Source: Paludibacteraceae bacterium (GTDB lineage: Bacteria; Bacteroidota; Bacteroidia; Bacteroidales; Paludibacteraceae). From it: a stretch of 64,000 nucleotides of DNA. Positions 8,753-17,621 of the stretch are shown here, in pieces. The notes under the pieces are model-generated. The model was given only the letters and a program-made list of their open reading frames with translations. It searched no databases and was not told the DNA's origin. The translations under genes were made by a program, and so were the position numbers. Where the stretch lies: NCBI GenBank assembly GCA_016285885.1, contig JAEERP010000004.1, forward strand, positions 62,001 through 126,000. The letters run 5' to 3'. Each line of letters begins with the position of its first letter. The first letter of the stretch is position 1.

Positions 8753-11700
8753 ATTCGGATCTACCAACTTCACCGGATTTCCCGCACAATAATTGTACGG
8801 ACTCATTCCGGCATACTTCTCGAACATTGGATCCACGCTCAGCCAACGGGTATCCTTCGGGTTGAGGTAGCGAGCACCATAGTAGTAGAGCCCTGTCTCC
8901 TCGTCGAGTTCCTTGGCGTTGAAGAGGTAAGGGGTGTTCCACACGCCGTTGCGCTCCTCGATGAAGACCTCGCCGTACGGGATGTAGGCGACGTGCTGGG
9001 TCACCTCACCGTCGGCGTCCGTCACGAGTGCGGTGCTGCCCAAATGGTCTGGGTGGTAGAAGAAGATATTGACCTCGGGCTTCGTGGTGTCGCCCATAGA
9101 GGAGGCTTGCCCACCATCTCCGTCGAGGGTCGGCATCTCTCCATTCCCGTTGCAACAGAAGGAGCTATTGTCCTTCCAATCCTCGTTCTTCTCCAGATTA
9201 TTGGTCACGTCGAACTCCTTGTATCGATTGTCTATTTGACCGTTCAACGCGCTGTACTTGCCGCTGTAGTTGATCTTACGGATGCCGGCACCCGCCATCT
9301 CAACACGTCGAGGGTCGGCGCCGAAGCTGCCGAAGTCGCCTATCTTGCTGGCGATGCGTTCCTTGCCCGCATAGATGTGTTTGGTGTACTCGCCGCCGTT
9401 CTTCAGCACGAGGTAAGGCGAAACGTAGGCCACGAACTTGGCGTCGAACTTCTTCTTATCGCCCGCACTTGCCCCGTTGATGTAGAGTTCCTCCATGCCC
9501 GCCGACATCTTGACGGTGCGCTCACCGTTGGCGTCGTAGAAGTAGTTGGATACGTGTCCGTTGTCGTTGATGGCCAGGAGACGGTTATCTTCGTCCCAAA
9601 GCAGTTGTCGGAGGTTGGCCTGCGGCAACTCCTCCACACCCTCCTTGGCCTCCTTGCCCGTCGCCACTTGGGTCTGGTTGCCGTTTGCGTCGAAGGCATA
9701 CTCGCTACGGGTGTTCACGATCTTGTCGTCGGTCACCTCCGCTGCAGTCTCTTCATCGTCCGCCACACGGTATTCGCTGGCGGATACGGAGAGGAGACGG
9801 AACGGATCGTTGTTCTCCTTGTCGTATTGGTACTTCAAGGTATGGCCCGCCTTCAACGTGCCAGGGAACTGCAGGTTGGTCTGTTCCACATCCAACCTCT
9901 TGGAGGTCACGTTGTAGAGTTCGTCATAGGCCATGAAGAGGTCATACTTCGCACTCTTGTCGTCCGCCCCGCTGAATGTTCCGTGGGCCTTGACCAGACG
10001 GTTCCAGGCGTCGTAGGTGTAGTCGTGGGAGACGCCACCACCGATGGTCTTGCCGTCCTTGGTATGCTGCGCCATGCCCTTGTTCACCAGCTTCGTGATG
10101 TTGTCGAGTTGGTCGTAGGAGTACGTGTTGTCCATGATGTTCCCCTTCTGGTTCGACACGACGAGGGTACCCAGTCTGCGACGTTCGTTGGAGTAGCCAT
10201 AGTTCGTCTCCACCCCGTTGCCGTACTTCATGTATTTCTTCTGCTCGTATTCGTCGTACCCGATCTCCTCGACGTAGTCGTAGGTGTAGTCCTTCTTTCC
10301 TGATACGGAGGAGAGGAGACCTCCGAGATTGTATCGGTAGGAGACGATTTCTCCGTCCGGGTAGGTCATGCTCTGGATACGGTTGTGGCTGTCGTACGTC
10401 CACTCTGTGGTGTAGGTGGCCACGGCCTGGTTCGGGATGACGAGCGTGCGTCGCTGCTTGGTCACCTCGCCCATGCGTCCGTAGAAGAACTCGGTGGCGC
10501 CGGAGCCGTCCTCGACGAGGGCGAGACGTCCCACACGGTTGTGCGGTGCGTTCACACCACCGTAGGTGTAGGTGACGTTGTTTTCCGTATGTTTAGGGTA
10601 TTTCACGCTCTCCAGACGGTTCTTCTTGTAGATGTATTGGATGGATGCCCCCTCTTCCGCCAAGTTCGGGGTCTGCTTTTCCACCATGTTACCTGCCACG
10701 TCGTAGGTGAATGTGGTGAGGCCTGCGGAAGGGTGCTCGACACTCAGCTTGCGTCCCGCCATGTCGTAGGTGTAGGAGGTCACGTTACCGCCCGCATCGG
10801 TCACGGTGAGGAGTTGTCCGATCGGGTCGTATGCATAATCGATGCCGTAGACTTTCTCCTCCATGGACTCGGAATCCTCGCCCTCTTGCTTCTTGTAGTC
10901 GCGTGCGGTGCGGATGGTCTGTCCCGCACCGTTGGTGTAAGTGTATTGTTCGTTCTTCTTAGGGTCTATCGTTGTGGTCTTCATGAGCCCGCCCTCGATG
11001 GAATAGTTCATTTCCGCTACGGCATCGCCTTGCGATTCCTCATCGTTGCTTTCGTCTCCCGGCAATGTCTGCGTCAACGGACGGTCGATGGCGTCGAAGG
11101 TGGAAGAGTTGAGCAGTTTGTCGTTGAAACCGACGATCTTGGTGGCATCCGCAAGGGCACAAGTCGTAGGATGGTAAGTCTCGATGGTCCTGCCGAGGGC
11201 GTCATACTTGACACGTCCGGAGACGATCATCTTTTCGCCCTCACCTTGGATCTCCGCATCCTTTTTCACCTGGTACGGGCGACCGAGGCCATCCACGTGG
11301 GTGACGGTCTGCAACGGATTGTCCGGATGCTGCGGGTCGTAATGGTCTGTCACGGCATAGGAACTCTTATAATCCGATCCCAGGACGTATTTGTATGCGA
11401 TGGTGTAAGGCACGCCGTCGTTCTGCTCGTTCGGAGCGACGATGGTGTCTGTACGTCCGAGGTCGTCGATATGGTAGCGTACGGTGTATCCGTTCATGCC
11501 GCGCACGGTGCGAGGGATACCGTAACGGTAGTCGTAGTCCTCCATCTCGCTGTGGTATCCGAAGGCGTCGGTGACGCGCTCCGGGTACATGTGGTACTTC
11601 CGGTCGTACTCGTACTCGAAGAAGGAGCTGTCCTTCGTAGGTTTCCCGTCATCTTCAGTCGGGAAGGTGCGGCGGACCATGTTCCCGAACTCGTCGTATC

Positions 11701-14700
11701 TGAAGTTGGACACGGCCGTTTTCTCTCCTACATGTTGCGTTATTTGGGTCATGGCCGTAGGAGTACGATTGTCATTGTATTGGGCGGTCACCTTACGGTA
11801 GAGTGTCCCGTCGGTTCCCTTGACCTCGACACTGGTGGCCAAGCCTTTTTCCATATTTTTCTCTCCTTCGTATAGGATGACGTCGTCATAACCCCAATTG
11901 CCATCCTTGTCTTGGGCCAGATCCCTGAAGCTGTAGGCCGAGAGGTTGCCGTAACTATCCGTATATTTGTAAGTCTCGTGGGTCAATTCCAACCCATCTT
12001 GAGCATACTTCTCGTAGGCGGTGGTCTTCTTCTCCTTAGGGGCGGAGAATAGGGAGATTCCATCCGTGATTTTTTTCAGGTCGTTCAGTTGGGAACCGCC
12101 GGTGACGCTATAGTGGGCGTAGGCGGTGTTATCCTCCTTGAACTTGATCTCCTTCGTCTCTCCGGTGTTTTCGTCTTTAGCATAGCCGACCACGAGGTTG
12201 CGGATCGGTGCGCCCGCGGTGAGGTAGTGTTGCACGTCGTACTCGGCGATGACGGAGCGGACAGGGTTGCCCTGCTCGTCCACGTTGGTGGTGGTCACCT
12301 TGCCGAAGCCGAGGAACTCGCGCTCGCGACGGTCACGCTTACCGTTCTCGTAGTTGAAGGTTGTCTTCATGGCTGGGTTCATGCCCGTCGCATCGTTGAT
12401 GGTCAGTGTGGACATGGCCCACTTGCCACCCGGATGGTCTGTCGTCGGCGTCGTATGCGCGTACTCGATGGTGAACTTTCCACCGAATGGGTTGGTCACG
12501 GACTCGAGCTTGTTGGCGGCGCCGATGCGGGAGTAGCGGACATTGATACTGTTAAAATCCTCGGCGCTCACCTTATCCGCAAAACCATCGCCATTAATAT
12601 CCTGGTATGAGAAATGCTCGCCGGAGAGACCGAAGCCGACGCCTCCTCCTCCGGATCCAGAGAACTTCACAGGGACGACAACGATCTGAACCGTGACGGA
12701 TACTGTCGCATTCCCGTTTATGGATGCCGCAGTCGAGGATGATTCACTCAGTTTATTCAATCCGCTCCAAGTGTATGGTTCCGAGAACCCTGTTCCAGTG
12801 TTAAGCCGTACTGTGGATTTTCCTGGATCCACGACATCCGGCAGTCCGTCTCCGTTGACGTCACGCAGGTCATACACGGTCTCCGAGGTCGTCCTGTTCA
12901 CGCTGACGCCGGCAGAGAAACTGGAGGAACCGATGTCAACGCTCACGCCTAAGCTTTTGTCGCTAGAACTTGACTTCTTGATCATTCCATTCTCTATGAT
13001 GATAGGCCCTGCAAAAGAGTACCCCGTATTGTATGCGACATAGAATATTCCTTTCTTGTCATCGTAGGCCACCTTGTCAGGCAATCCGTCACCATTCATG
13101 TCCACCATTGAGGAGCCGGTCACATCATAGGCGAATGCACCATCCCCGATGCTGACAGAAGCCTGCGCCTTGTTGAATGAGATGGCATTCAGTTGTACCT
13201 TGTTGCCTGCGGTTTCTCCAGGACCAGCGGTCTTGCCCCCATTAGGCTCGTAATGCTGAGGCATGCCACCCAATCCGAATGATAACGCCTCACTTGTGCT
13301 ATGGTCCGTGCAGTTGCCCATGTATTTTTCGCCGCTGAATCCTCCCAACACGTTTGTGTATTGGACCTTGTTCTTCGTGACGATGTCAGGGTAGCCGTCC
13401 CCATTCAGGTCGGTGAATAGTTGAGTGGCTCCACCCTCACCTTTGCTATAACTTTGGGTCAGGGTCACACCAAATCCTCCAAGGCCTCCCATCTCGGCGT
13501 TGCTAGAACTCTTCGACACGACAGAGATGCCAAATGCGGGGGTGCCATCCATTTCCTCGTTTAGTTCCAGAGACGCCATGGATTCCATGTCTTCCTGCAT
13601 TTTTTTCAGTGGGTCTTCCACGATGACGTGCTGTTCCCCCAGACGGGAGCTACTCATCGAATCCGCACAGACATAGCAATTCGGGTCCTGACCTTTCCAG
13701 CTTCCGCTTTGGGCGTCAGGTCTTAATGGGACAAATGTCATGTCATCCAATCCGTAGGCAGAACCATCCTCCTTCGTCGGGAGGTTCCCATCCTCATCCG
13801 GTTGGAACATCTCCATCATTCTTGCCAACCCCAACTCCTCGGTTCTGATCTTCTCACTGAATCGTTCACCTGTTGCGCTATAAGCGAACATACCCCAACC
13901 CTTGTACATCGGACCGAACCCGTTGTCGGATATTTTCGAGTACATGTTCACGGAGAACGTCTCGTCGAACACTTTGTCCGTCTCCACCACCGTATTGCCG
14001 GCTTCGTCCTCTGTAATGGATGTGACGGTGTCGACGTAGAATCTCAGTCGGGCATCTTCGTCGGCGAAATCGTTGTTGTCATAGTAGAACTCGAACCAAA
14101 TCTTTTCTCCGGTCTTGTATTCCAGTCCCGTATGTTCGCCATCTTCCGTCTCCTGTTTCTCGAATGGATATATGTACGGCGGTTCAAAACTTTCCGTTTG
14201 AGAGTTGTATTTGAATGAATAGGAGCCCAATCGTTCCTTCCCGGTCCCCTTAAGAGAGAGGCGTACCGTGTAGTCTTTGTCCGAACGCTTCAAAACCGGG
14301 GAGACTCTCAGGCTGTCGACGGCCTTTTCGTCCAAGTCGGGCAAAGCGAACGGAGTGGACACGTGATTGACGTAGTTGGAGTAATGGGAGAAGGAAACCA
14401 ACATCTTCTCGTCCTTGTCCGAGGACCCGTTGCTTCCCTCGTCCTGTCCGTTTTTGGCGGAGACGTAATGGATCGAAGGATCCCATGAGATGTTTTCCAT
14501 GGCCACATTCGTGCTCGAATATACTTCGAACCTTATGTTGGAAAGGAACACGTCGTTCCCCGTCTCCTTATTATGCTTCCTGTATGCCAATAAGTCCACA
14601 CCATCTAAATCTATTTCGACATCCGCTTCCTCATTCCAAGCGAACGTGTGCTTGTAAATCGTGTCTTTTAGGAAATCCGGGTTTAAAGGCGCCTTCCCTT

Positions 14701-17560
14701 CCTCCGTTTCTGTTCCTGTTGCGAGCAACGAATCGGAATGCAAGATGACATACACCTGAACATTGTCCGATGTGGCGGGTTTATGGAACTTACCCTGCAG
14801 TGTCGCGGATTCGTAGACAGGCGATCCGCCCTTTGTCGAAGAGTCAATGAGTGCCACGGAGCTGGCAGAGAATAATAGCTGGTCGGAAACGGAGAACTTC
14901 CCGAAATCGTTTCCTTCCGGATCCGTTCCGTTTTCGCCATTGTACGTGATGGTAGGAGACCATACCACGATATCATCCTCACCGTTGGCATACTTTTGGT
15001 TGCCTGATTGCAGACGGAAGAATATCTTGTCACCTTTTTTCACCTGACGAGTTTCCGACACATCTTTTTTGCCGGCGTCCTTCAGCAGGTAAGGCTCCAT
15101 TATGATTTCATCGTTCTTCTGTATCGAGATATAGACGCCGTCTCGGTTCTCCGAGAGGTCGTCTTCCTCTTTGCCTTTCTTCCGCACGAGTTCCGCAACT
15201 CCTTCTATCTTTATTTCCCCATCGAAAGGAGCGCTCCAAACCCTTACAATATCCTGAAGCGGGGATTCCTGTGCCTTTTGGTCTTGTTCCTCCCTCATCT
15301 GCTCCATTAATTTCTCTTGTTCCTCCGGGTCTTCACTGTCGGCGGATTGTTCTATCTTGCTTCCTTTCGCATTGAGAGGGTTTGCAGACTTCGCACTTGT
15401 CGGGAGGAATTTCGGCTTGCCGTCCACCAACCTGTTGAAATATACTTTGCCTCCAGAGATCAGGTCGACGAACCCGTCGGAGTTGACATCGGCAAAGTAA
15501 ACATCCGTTTCGGATTCTGAACTGTTGTGATCCCCACCACCAGTGGCTATCGCGGGACCCCATCCCAAGTGACCTTTTCCTCCGAATCCATTTGACTTGT
15601 TCACGCTGTGCGAGATGGAGGAAATACCTTCGACACGCTCTTCTGTTTTGAATGAGCCATCGGGATTCTGTGCCATGTAGTACACATTCCCTTTCCTCAC
15701 GTAAACTTTGTCCGGCAATCCGTCTCCGTTCAGATCTGTGAAAGAGGAAACACCGTTCGACTCGGTCCGGCCATGGGTGTAGCTGACGCCACCCGTCATA
15801 CTTTTTGTCGGGCTGTAGTCTCCCAATCCTCCTCCCACATAGGTGTTGAAGGACGAAGAGAACGACTTGCTACCTCCCAGTGCGGTGATGTTATTTCCGG
15901 TAATGTAGTTGAAGAAATCCCTTAGGTCGTCTCCAAAACCTTCTCCCGAACCACATTCCAAAGATTTCTCATTTCCGTCGAAGAAAGGATTGTAGGTTTG
16001 ACCATTCTTGATGTTTTGTCCTTGGCTGTCCTTGATACCCTGATTGTAGTCCAACTTATGGGAGGAGAAGACCTCTCCCTTGCTGTCCAATTGGGAAATG
16101 CTCTTCAACAAGTCCACGCCGAACATACCCTCCATGTATTCGAACTTGTATCCTCTCAGATATTTGCCCTCGAAGTAGACCTCCACCTTGTCCAGCAACT
16201 GATTTGAGGACGTCAGGTATCCATAACGCGCGTCGTTGCGTTTGATGTTTTTCTCCGCCCCATTCTTCATCACCACGACCGTATGTGGTGCTTCTCCGGC
16301 ATTTCCCGCCTTGACGGAATCCAGGTATAGGGCGACACTGTAGTGATTGTTGGCAATGGGTTCGAACTCTTGCCTATATTTGTATTCCACATAGTCACCG
16401 TGTATTTCCTCGATGCGGGTCAAACGCCATTCCGAGATGACGTTCTCTCCCCCTTTGTATTGGTAGTTGCCTGATACCACGCCCACGATGGTGGTGTCTT
16501 TCGTCACATCTCCGTACTCATCCTTCGTCTCGGTGATATGGTAGGCTCCGTAGGTGTACTTCGTTCCCTTACGATCGGTCACCTCCCAGATGTAGTTCGA
16601 TGGTTTGTCACCGATGCGGACGATTTCCGAAAAAGCGCTCTCTTTACGTGGATAGAACCTCACCTTGCCGCTCTTACGTTTCTTTCCGGGATTACGGTGT
16701 GCCTGACCGACACCATCCTCCAGGAGCATCTGTCCGTCCATCATGTAGGTTTCCGTCTCAACTCCCGGGTTATATCTTGGTACGCCCCAATTGGTGTTTA
16801 CCGTGATAGCGGAGGTGGATAGGTTCCAGCCTTCGCCCAACCATCCGTTGCCAGCGTCGCTGCTGTATTGGATCGACAGGTTCGGTGCCATGCCATTGCG
16901 TGCCGGCGGCATCTCCAAACTGTAGGAGAGGGAAGCGGTACCATTGCTGTTGGCCTGAGGAGCTTGGATCATCTGCACCTTCGTCGTAGGGTCGGCGGCC
17001 TGCAGGTCGCTCATCATGGTTGGTGTGAAGCCCTGCGTCTCAGGGGACTCTGGTGCTTGGATCACACCGTTGATCATGTCGGTGAAGTGTGTGGTGTGGG
17101 AGATGATCGTGTGGTTGGTTTTGTCCACACTGTCACGTTGCAGCGCTATCCAATGTCCCTGTTGCTCGTCATAGTAGTAGGTGCGGATATCGTCCTCCGT
17201 GTAGCCGCTCGGAATCTTCGTGCGGTCGTAGCCCAGCACCACTTTGGCGCCCTTGCCGCTGAAGTGTTCTCCGTGAGGCAGGAATCGGTAGCCTGAGAAG
17301 CTGTCTGTCACGTTCGTCATGCCGCGGTCCAATTTCGGGAGTTGGGACTCCCCGATGGAGGAGAGGAAAATCTCCATGTTTTCCTTCATCACGCCTTCGC
17401 CCACCTCTAGGGTCGCCGTTGGCGCTTCCAGTTTGCCGGACTTCGATTTCTCCAACAACTGATTGGTTGAGAATGTCCCCTCGCTTACCATTTCTGCCCC
17501 TGCCACTGAAAGCGGCAATAACATTGACATTACAGCTATGATTTTTACCGAACGCAACAT
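7982..17560 (-). CDS. SpvB-RHS polymorphic toxin protein (TcB-TcC-like fusion), 3192 aa
   Basis: A signal peptide (residues 1-22) is followed by a conserved N-terminal segment and an SpvB domain (about 195-520; PPARNGMAPNLSIQYSS near 218). Six FG-GAP/VCBS motifs lie near 613, 690, 1390, 1490, 1573 and 1660, the first being FTDLNGDGLPDKV. RHS/YD repeats span about 2000-2857 and an RHS core about 2840-2937 (YHPDHLGST, GARYLNPKDTRWLSVDP, closing DPNGMW). A LysM-like segment follows (about 2950-3005), then a Ser/Thr/Lys linker and a Gly/aromatic-rich C-terminal domain (about 3085-3192). In the Tc/RHS families the SpvB and RHS parts form a hollow shell, and the peptide after DPxG is the enclosed, often cleaved toxin. 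This single chain holds both parts. The C-terminal domain is unassigned. No T9SS sorting domain is visible, so passage of the outer membrane is unexplained. Confidence 0.9.
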   Translation of the reverse strand: MLRSVKIIAVMSMLLPLSVAGAEMVSEGTFSTNQLLEKSKSGKLEAPTATLEVGEGVMKENMEIFLSSIGESQLPKLDRGMTNVTDSFSGYRFLPHGEHFSGKGAKVVLGYDRTKIPSGYTEDDIRTYYYDEQQGHWIALQRDSVDKTNHTIISHTTHFTDMINGVIQAPESPETQGFTPTMMSDLQAADPTTKVQMIQAPQANSNGTASLSYSLEMPPARNGMAPNLSIQYSSDAGNGWLGEGWNLSTSAITVNTNWGVPRYNPGVETETYMMDGQMLLEDGVGQAHRNPGKKRKSGKVRFYPRKESAFSEIVRIGDKPSNYIWEVTDRKGTKYTYGAYHITETKDEYGDVTKDTTIVGVVSGNYQYKGGENVISEWRLTRIEEIHGDYVEYKYRQEFEPIANNHYSVALYLDSVKAGNAGEAPHTVVVMKNGAEKNIKRNDARYGYLTSSNQLLDKVEVYFEGKYLRGYKFEYMEGMFGVDLLKSISQLDSKGEVFSSHKLDYNQGIKDSQGQNIKNGQTYNPFFDGNEKSLECGSGEGFGDDLRDFFNYITGNNITALGGSKSFSSSFNTYVGGGLGDYSPTKSMTGGVSYTHGRTESNGVSSFTDLNGDGLPDKVYVRKGNVYYMAQNPDGSFKTEERVEGISSISHSVNKSNGFGGKGHLGWGPAIATGGGDHNSSESETDVYFADVNSDGFVDLISGGKVYFNRLVDGKPKFLPTSAKSANPLNAKGSKIEQSADSEDPEEQEKLMEQMREEQDQKAQESPLQDIVRVWSAPFDGEIKIEGVAELVRKKGKEEDDLSENRDGVYISIQKNDEIIMEPYLLKDAGKKDVSETRQVKKGDKIFFRLQSGNQKYANGEDDIVVWSPTITYNGENGTDPEGNDFGKFSVSDQLLFSASSVALIDSSTKGGSPVYESATLQGKFHKPATSDNVQVYVILHSDSLLATGTETEEGKAPLNPDFLKDTIYKHTFAWNEEADVEIDLDGVDLLAYRKHNKETGNDVFLSNIRFEVYSSTNVAMENISWDPSIHYVSAKNGQDEGSNGSSDKDEKMLVSFSHYSNYVNHVSTPFALPDLDEKAVDSLRVSPVLKRSDKDYTVRLSLKGTGKERLGSYSFKYNSQTESFEPPYIYPFEKQETEDGEHTGLEYKTGEKIWFEFYYDNNDFADEDARLRFYVDTVTSITEDEAGNTVVETDKVFDETFSVNMYSKISDNGFGPMYKGWGMFAYSATGERFSEKIRTEELGLARMMEMFQPDEDGNLPTKEDGSAYGLDDMTFVPLRPDAQSGSWKGQDPNCYVCADSMSSSRLGEQHVIVEDPLKKMQEDMESMASLELNEEMDGTPAFGISVVSKSSSNAEMGGLGGFGVTLTQSYSKGEGGATQLFTDLNGDGYPDIVTKNKVQYTNVLGGFSGEKYMGNCTDHSTSEALSFGLGGMPQHYEPNGGKTAGPGETAGNKVQLNAISFNKAQASVSIGDGAFAYDVTGSSMVDMNGDGLPDKVAYDDKKGIFYVAYNTGYSFAGPIIIENGMIKKSSSSDKSLGVSVDIGSSSFSAGVSVNRTTSETVYDLRDVNGDGLPDVVDPGKSTVRLNTGTGFSEPYTWSGLNKLSESSSTAASINGNATVSVTVQIVVVPVKFSGSGGGGVGFGLSGEHFSYQDINGDGFADKVSAEDFNSINVRYSRIGAANKLESVTNPFGGKFTIEYAHTTPTTDHPGGKWAMSTLTINDATGMNPAMKTTFNYENGKRDRREREFLGFGKVTTTNVDEQGNPVRSVIAEYDVQHYLTAGAPIRNLVVGYAKDENTGETKEIKFKEDNTAYAHYSVTGGSQLNDLKKITDGISLFSAPKEKKTTAYEKYAQDGLELTHETYKYTDSYGNLSAYSFRDLAQDKDGNWGYDDVILYEGEKNMEKGLATSVEVKGTDGTLYRKVTAQYNDNRTPTAMTQITQHVGEKTAVSNFRYDEFGNMVRRTFPTEDDGKPTKDSSFFEYEYDRKYHMYPERVTDAFGYHSEMEDYDYRYGIPRTVRGMNGYTVRYHIDDLGRTDTIVAPNEQNDGVPYTIAYKYVLGSDYKSSYAVTDHYDPQHPDNPLQTVTHVDGLGRPYQVKKDAEIQGEGEKMIVSGRVKYDALGRTIETYHPTTCALADATKIVGFNDKLLNSSTFDAIDRPLTQTLPGDESNDEESQGDAVAEMNYSIEGGLMKTTTIDPKKNEQYTYTNGAGQTIRTARDYKKQEGEDSESMEEKVYGIDYAYDPIGQLLTVTDAGGNVTSYTYDMAGRKLSVEHPSAGLTTFTYDVAGNMVEKQTPNLAEEGASIQYIYKKNRLESVKYPKHTENNVTYTYGGVNAPHNRVGRLALVEDGSGATEFFYGRMGEVTKQRRTLVIPNQAVATYTTEWTYDSHNRIQSMTYPDGEIVSYRYNLGGLLSSVSGKKDYTYDYVEEIGYDEYEQKKYMKYGNGVETNYGYSNERRRLGTLVVSNQKGNIMDNTYSYDQLDNITKLVNKGMAQHTKDGKTIGGGVSHDYTYDAWNRLVKAHGTFSGADDKSAKYDLFMAYDELYNVTSKRLDVEQTNLQFPGTLKAGHTLKYQYDKENNDPFRLLSVSASEYRVADDEETAAEVTDDKIVNTRSEYAFDANGNQTQVATGKEAKEGVEELPQANLRQLLWDEDNRLLAINDNGHVSNYFYDANGERTVKMSAGMEELYINGASAGDKKKFDAKFVAYVSPYLVLKNGGEYTKHIYAGKERIASKIGDFGSFGADPRRVEMAGAGIRKINYSGKYSALNGQIDNRYKEFDVTNNLEKNEDWKDNSSFCCNGNGEMPTLDGDGGQASSMGDTTKPEVNIFFYHPDHLGSTALVTDADGEVTQHVAYIPYGEVFIEERNGVWNTPYLFNAKELDEETGLYYYGARYLNPKDTRWLSVDPMFEKYAGMSPYNYCAGNPVKLVDPNGMWTENSDGNWVAEKGDCAWTLHKQTGMSFAEAKDLMKSQGFQFSNDDSNVAVQVGDVVKSNRTASSNSKTNKATSASKKTTSKPTSTSNSVGEKPKPGLIERLGMWNYNREMAQVNQMKEQSDALCATVSKIDNVAVNVAYTDIEYGGFTAGLSIGYFKGEGWHLNPFFGNGFGYDTGLTATIELGNYTGAKGNGINSLSGLSTYVSGGIYYFTGGYNRSFDGTYQSIEFGIGGKGVSGSCGVIYTFPDLLPSGK

Positions 17561-17621
17561 GTTATGTTAAATATATAATAAACTTAACCCTATTTTCTAT
17601 TTAAAATCTAATCACGTGTTT

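Noticed and set aside
8993-11875. Long plus-strand frames (436 and 496 codons) opposite the SpvB-RHS gene
   Set aside because: They lie entirely antisense to the RHS repeats, have Val/Arg/His-rich composition and no family features. The repeated coding pattern of the real gene keeps these frames open.
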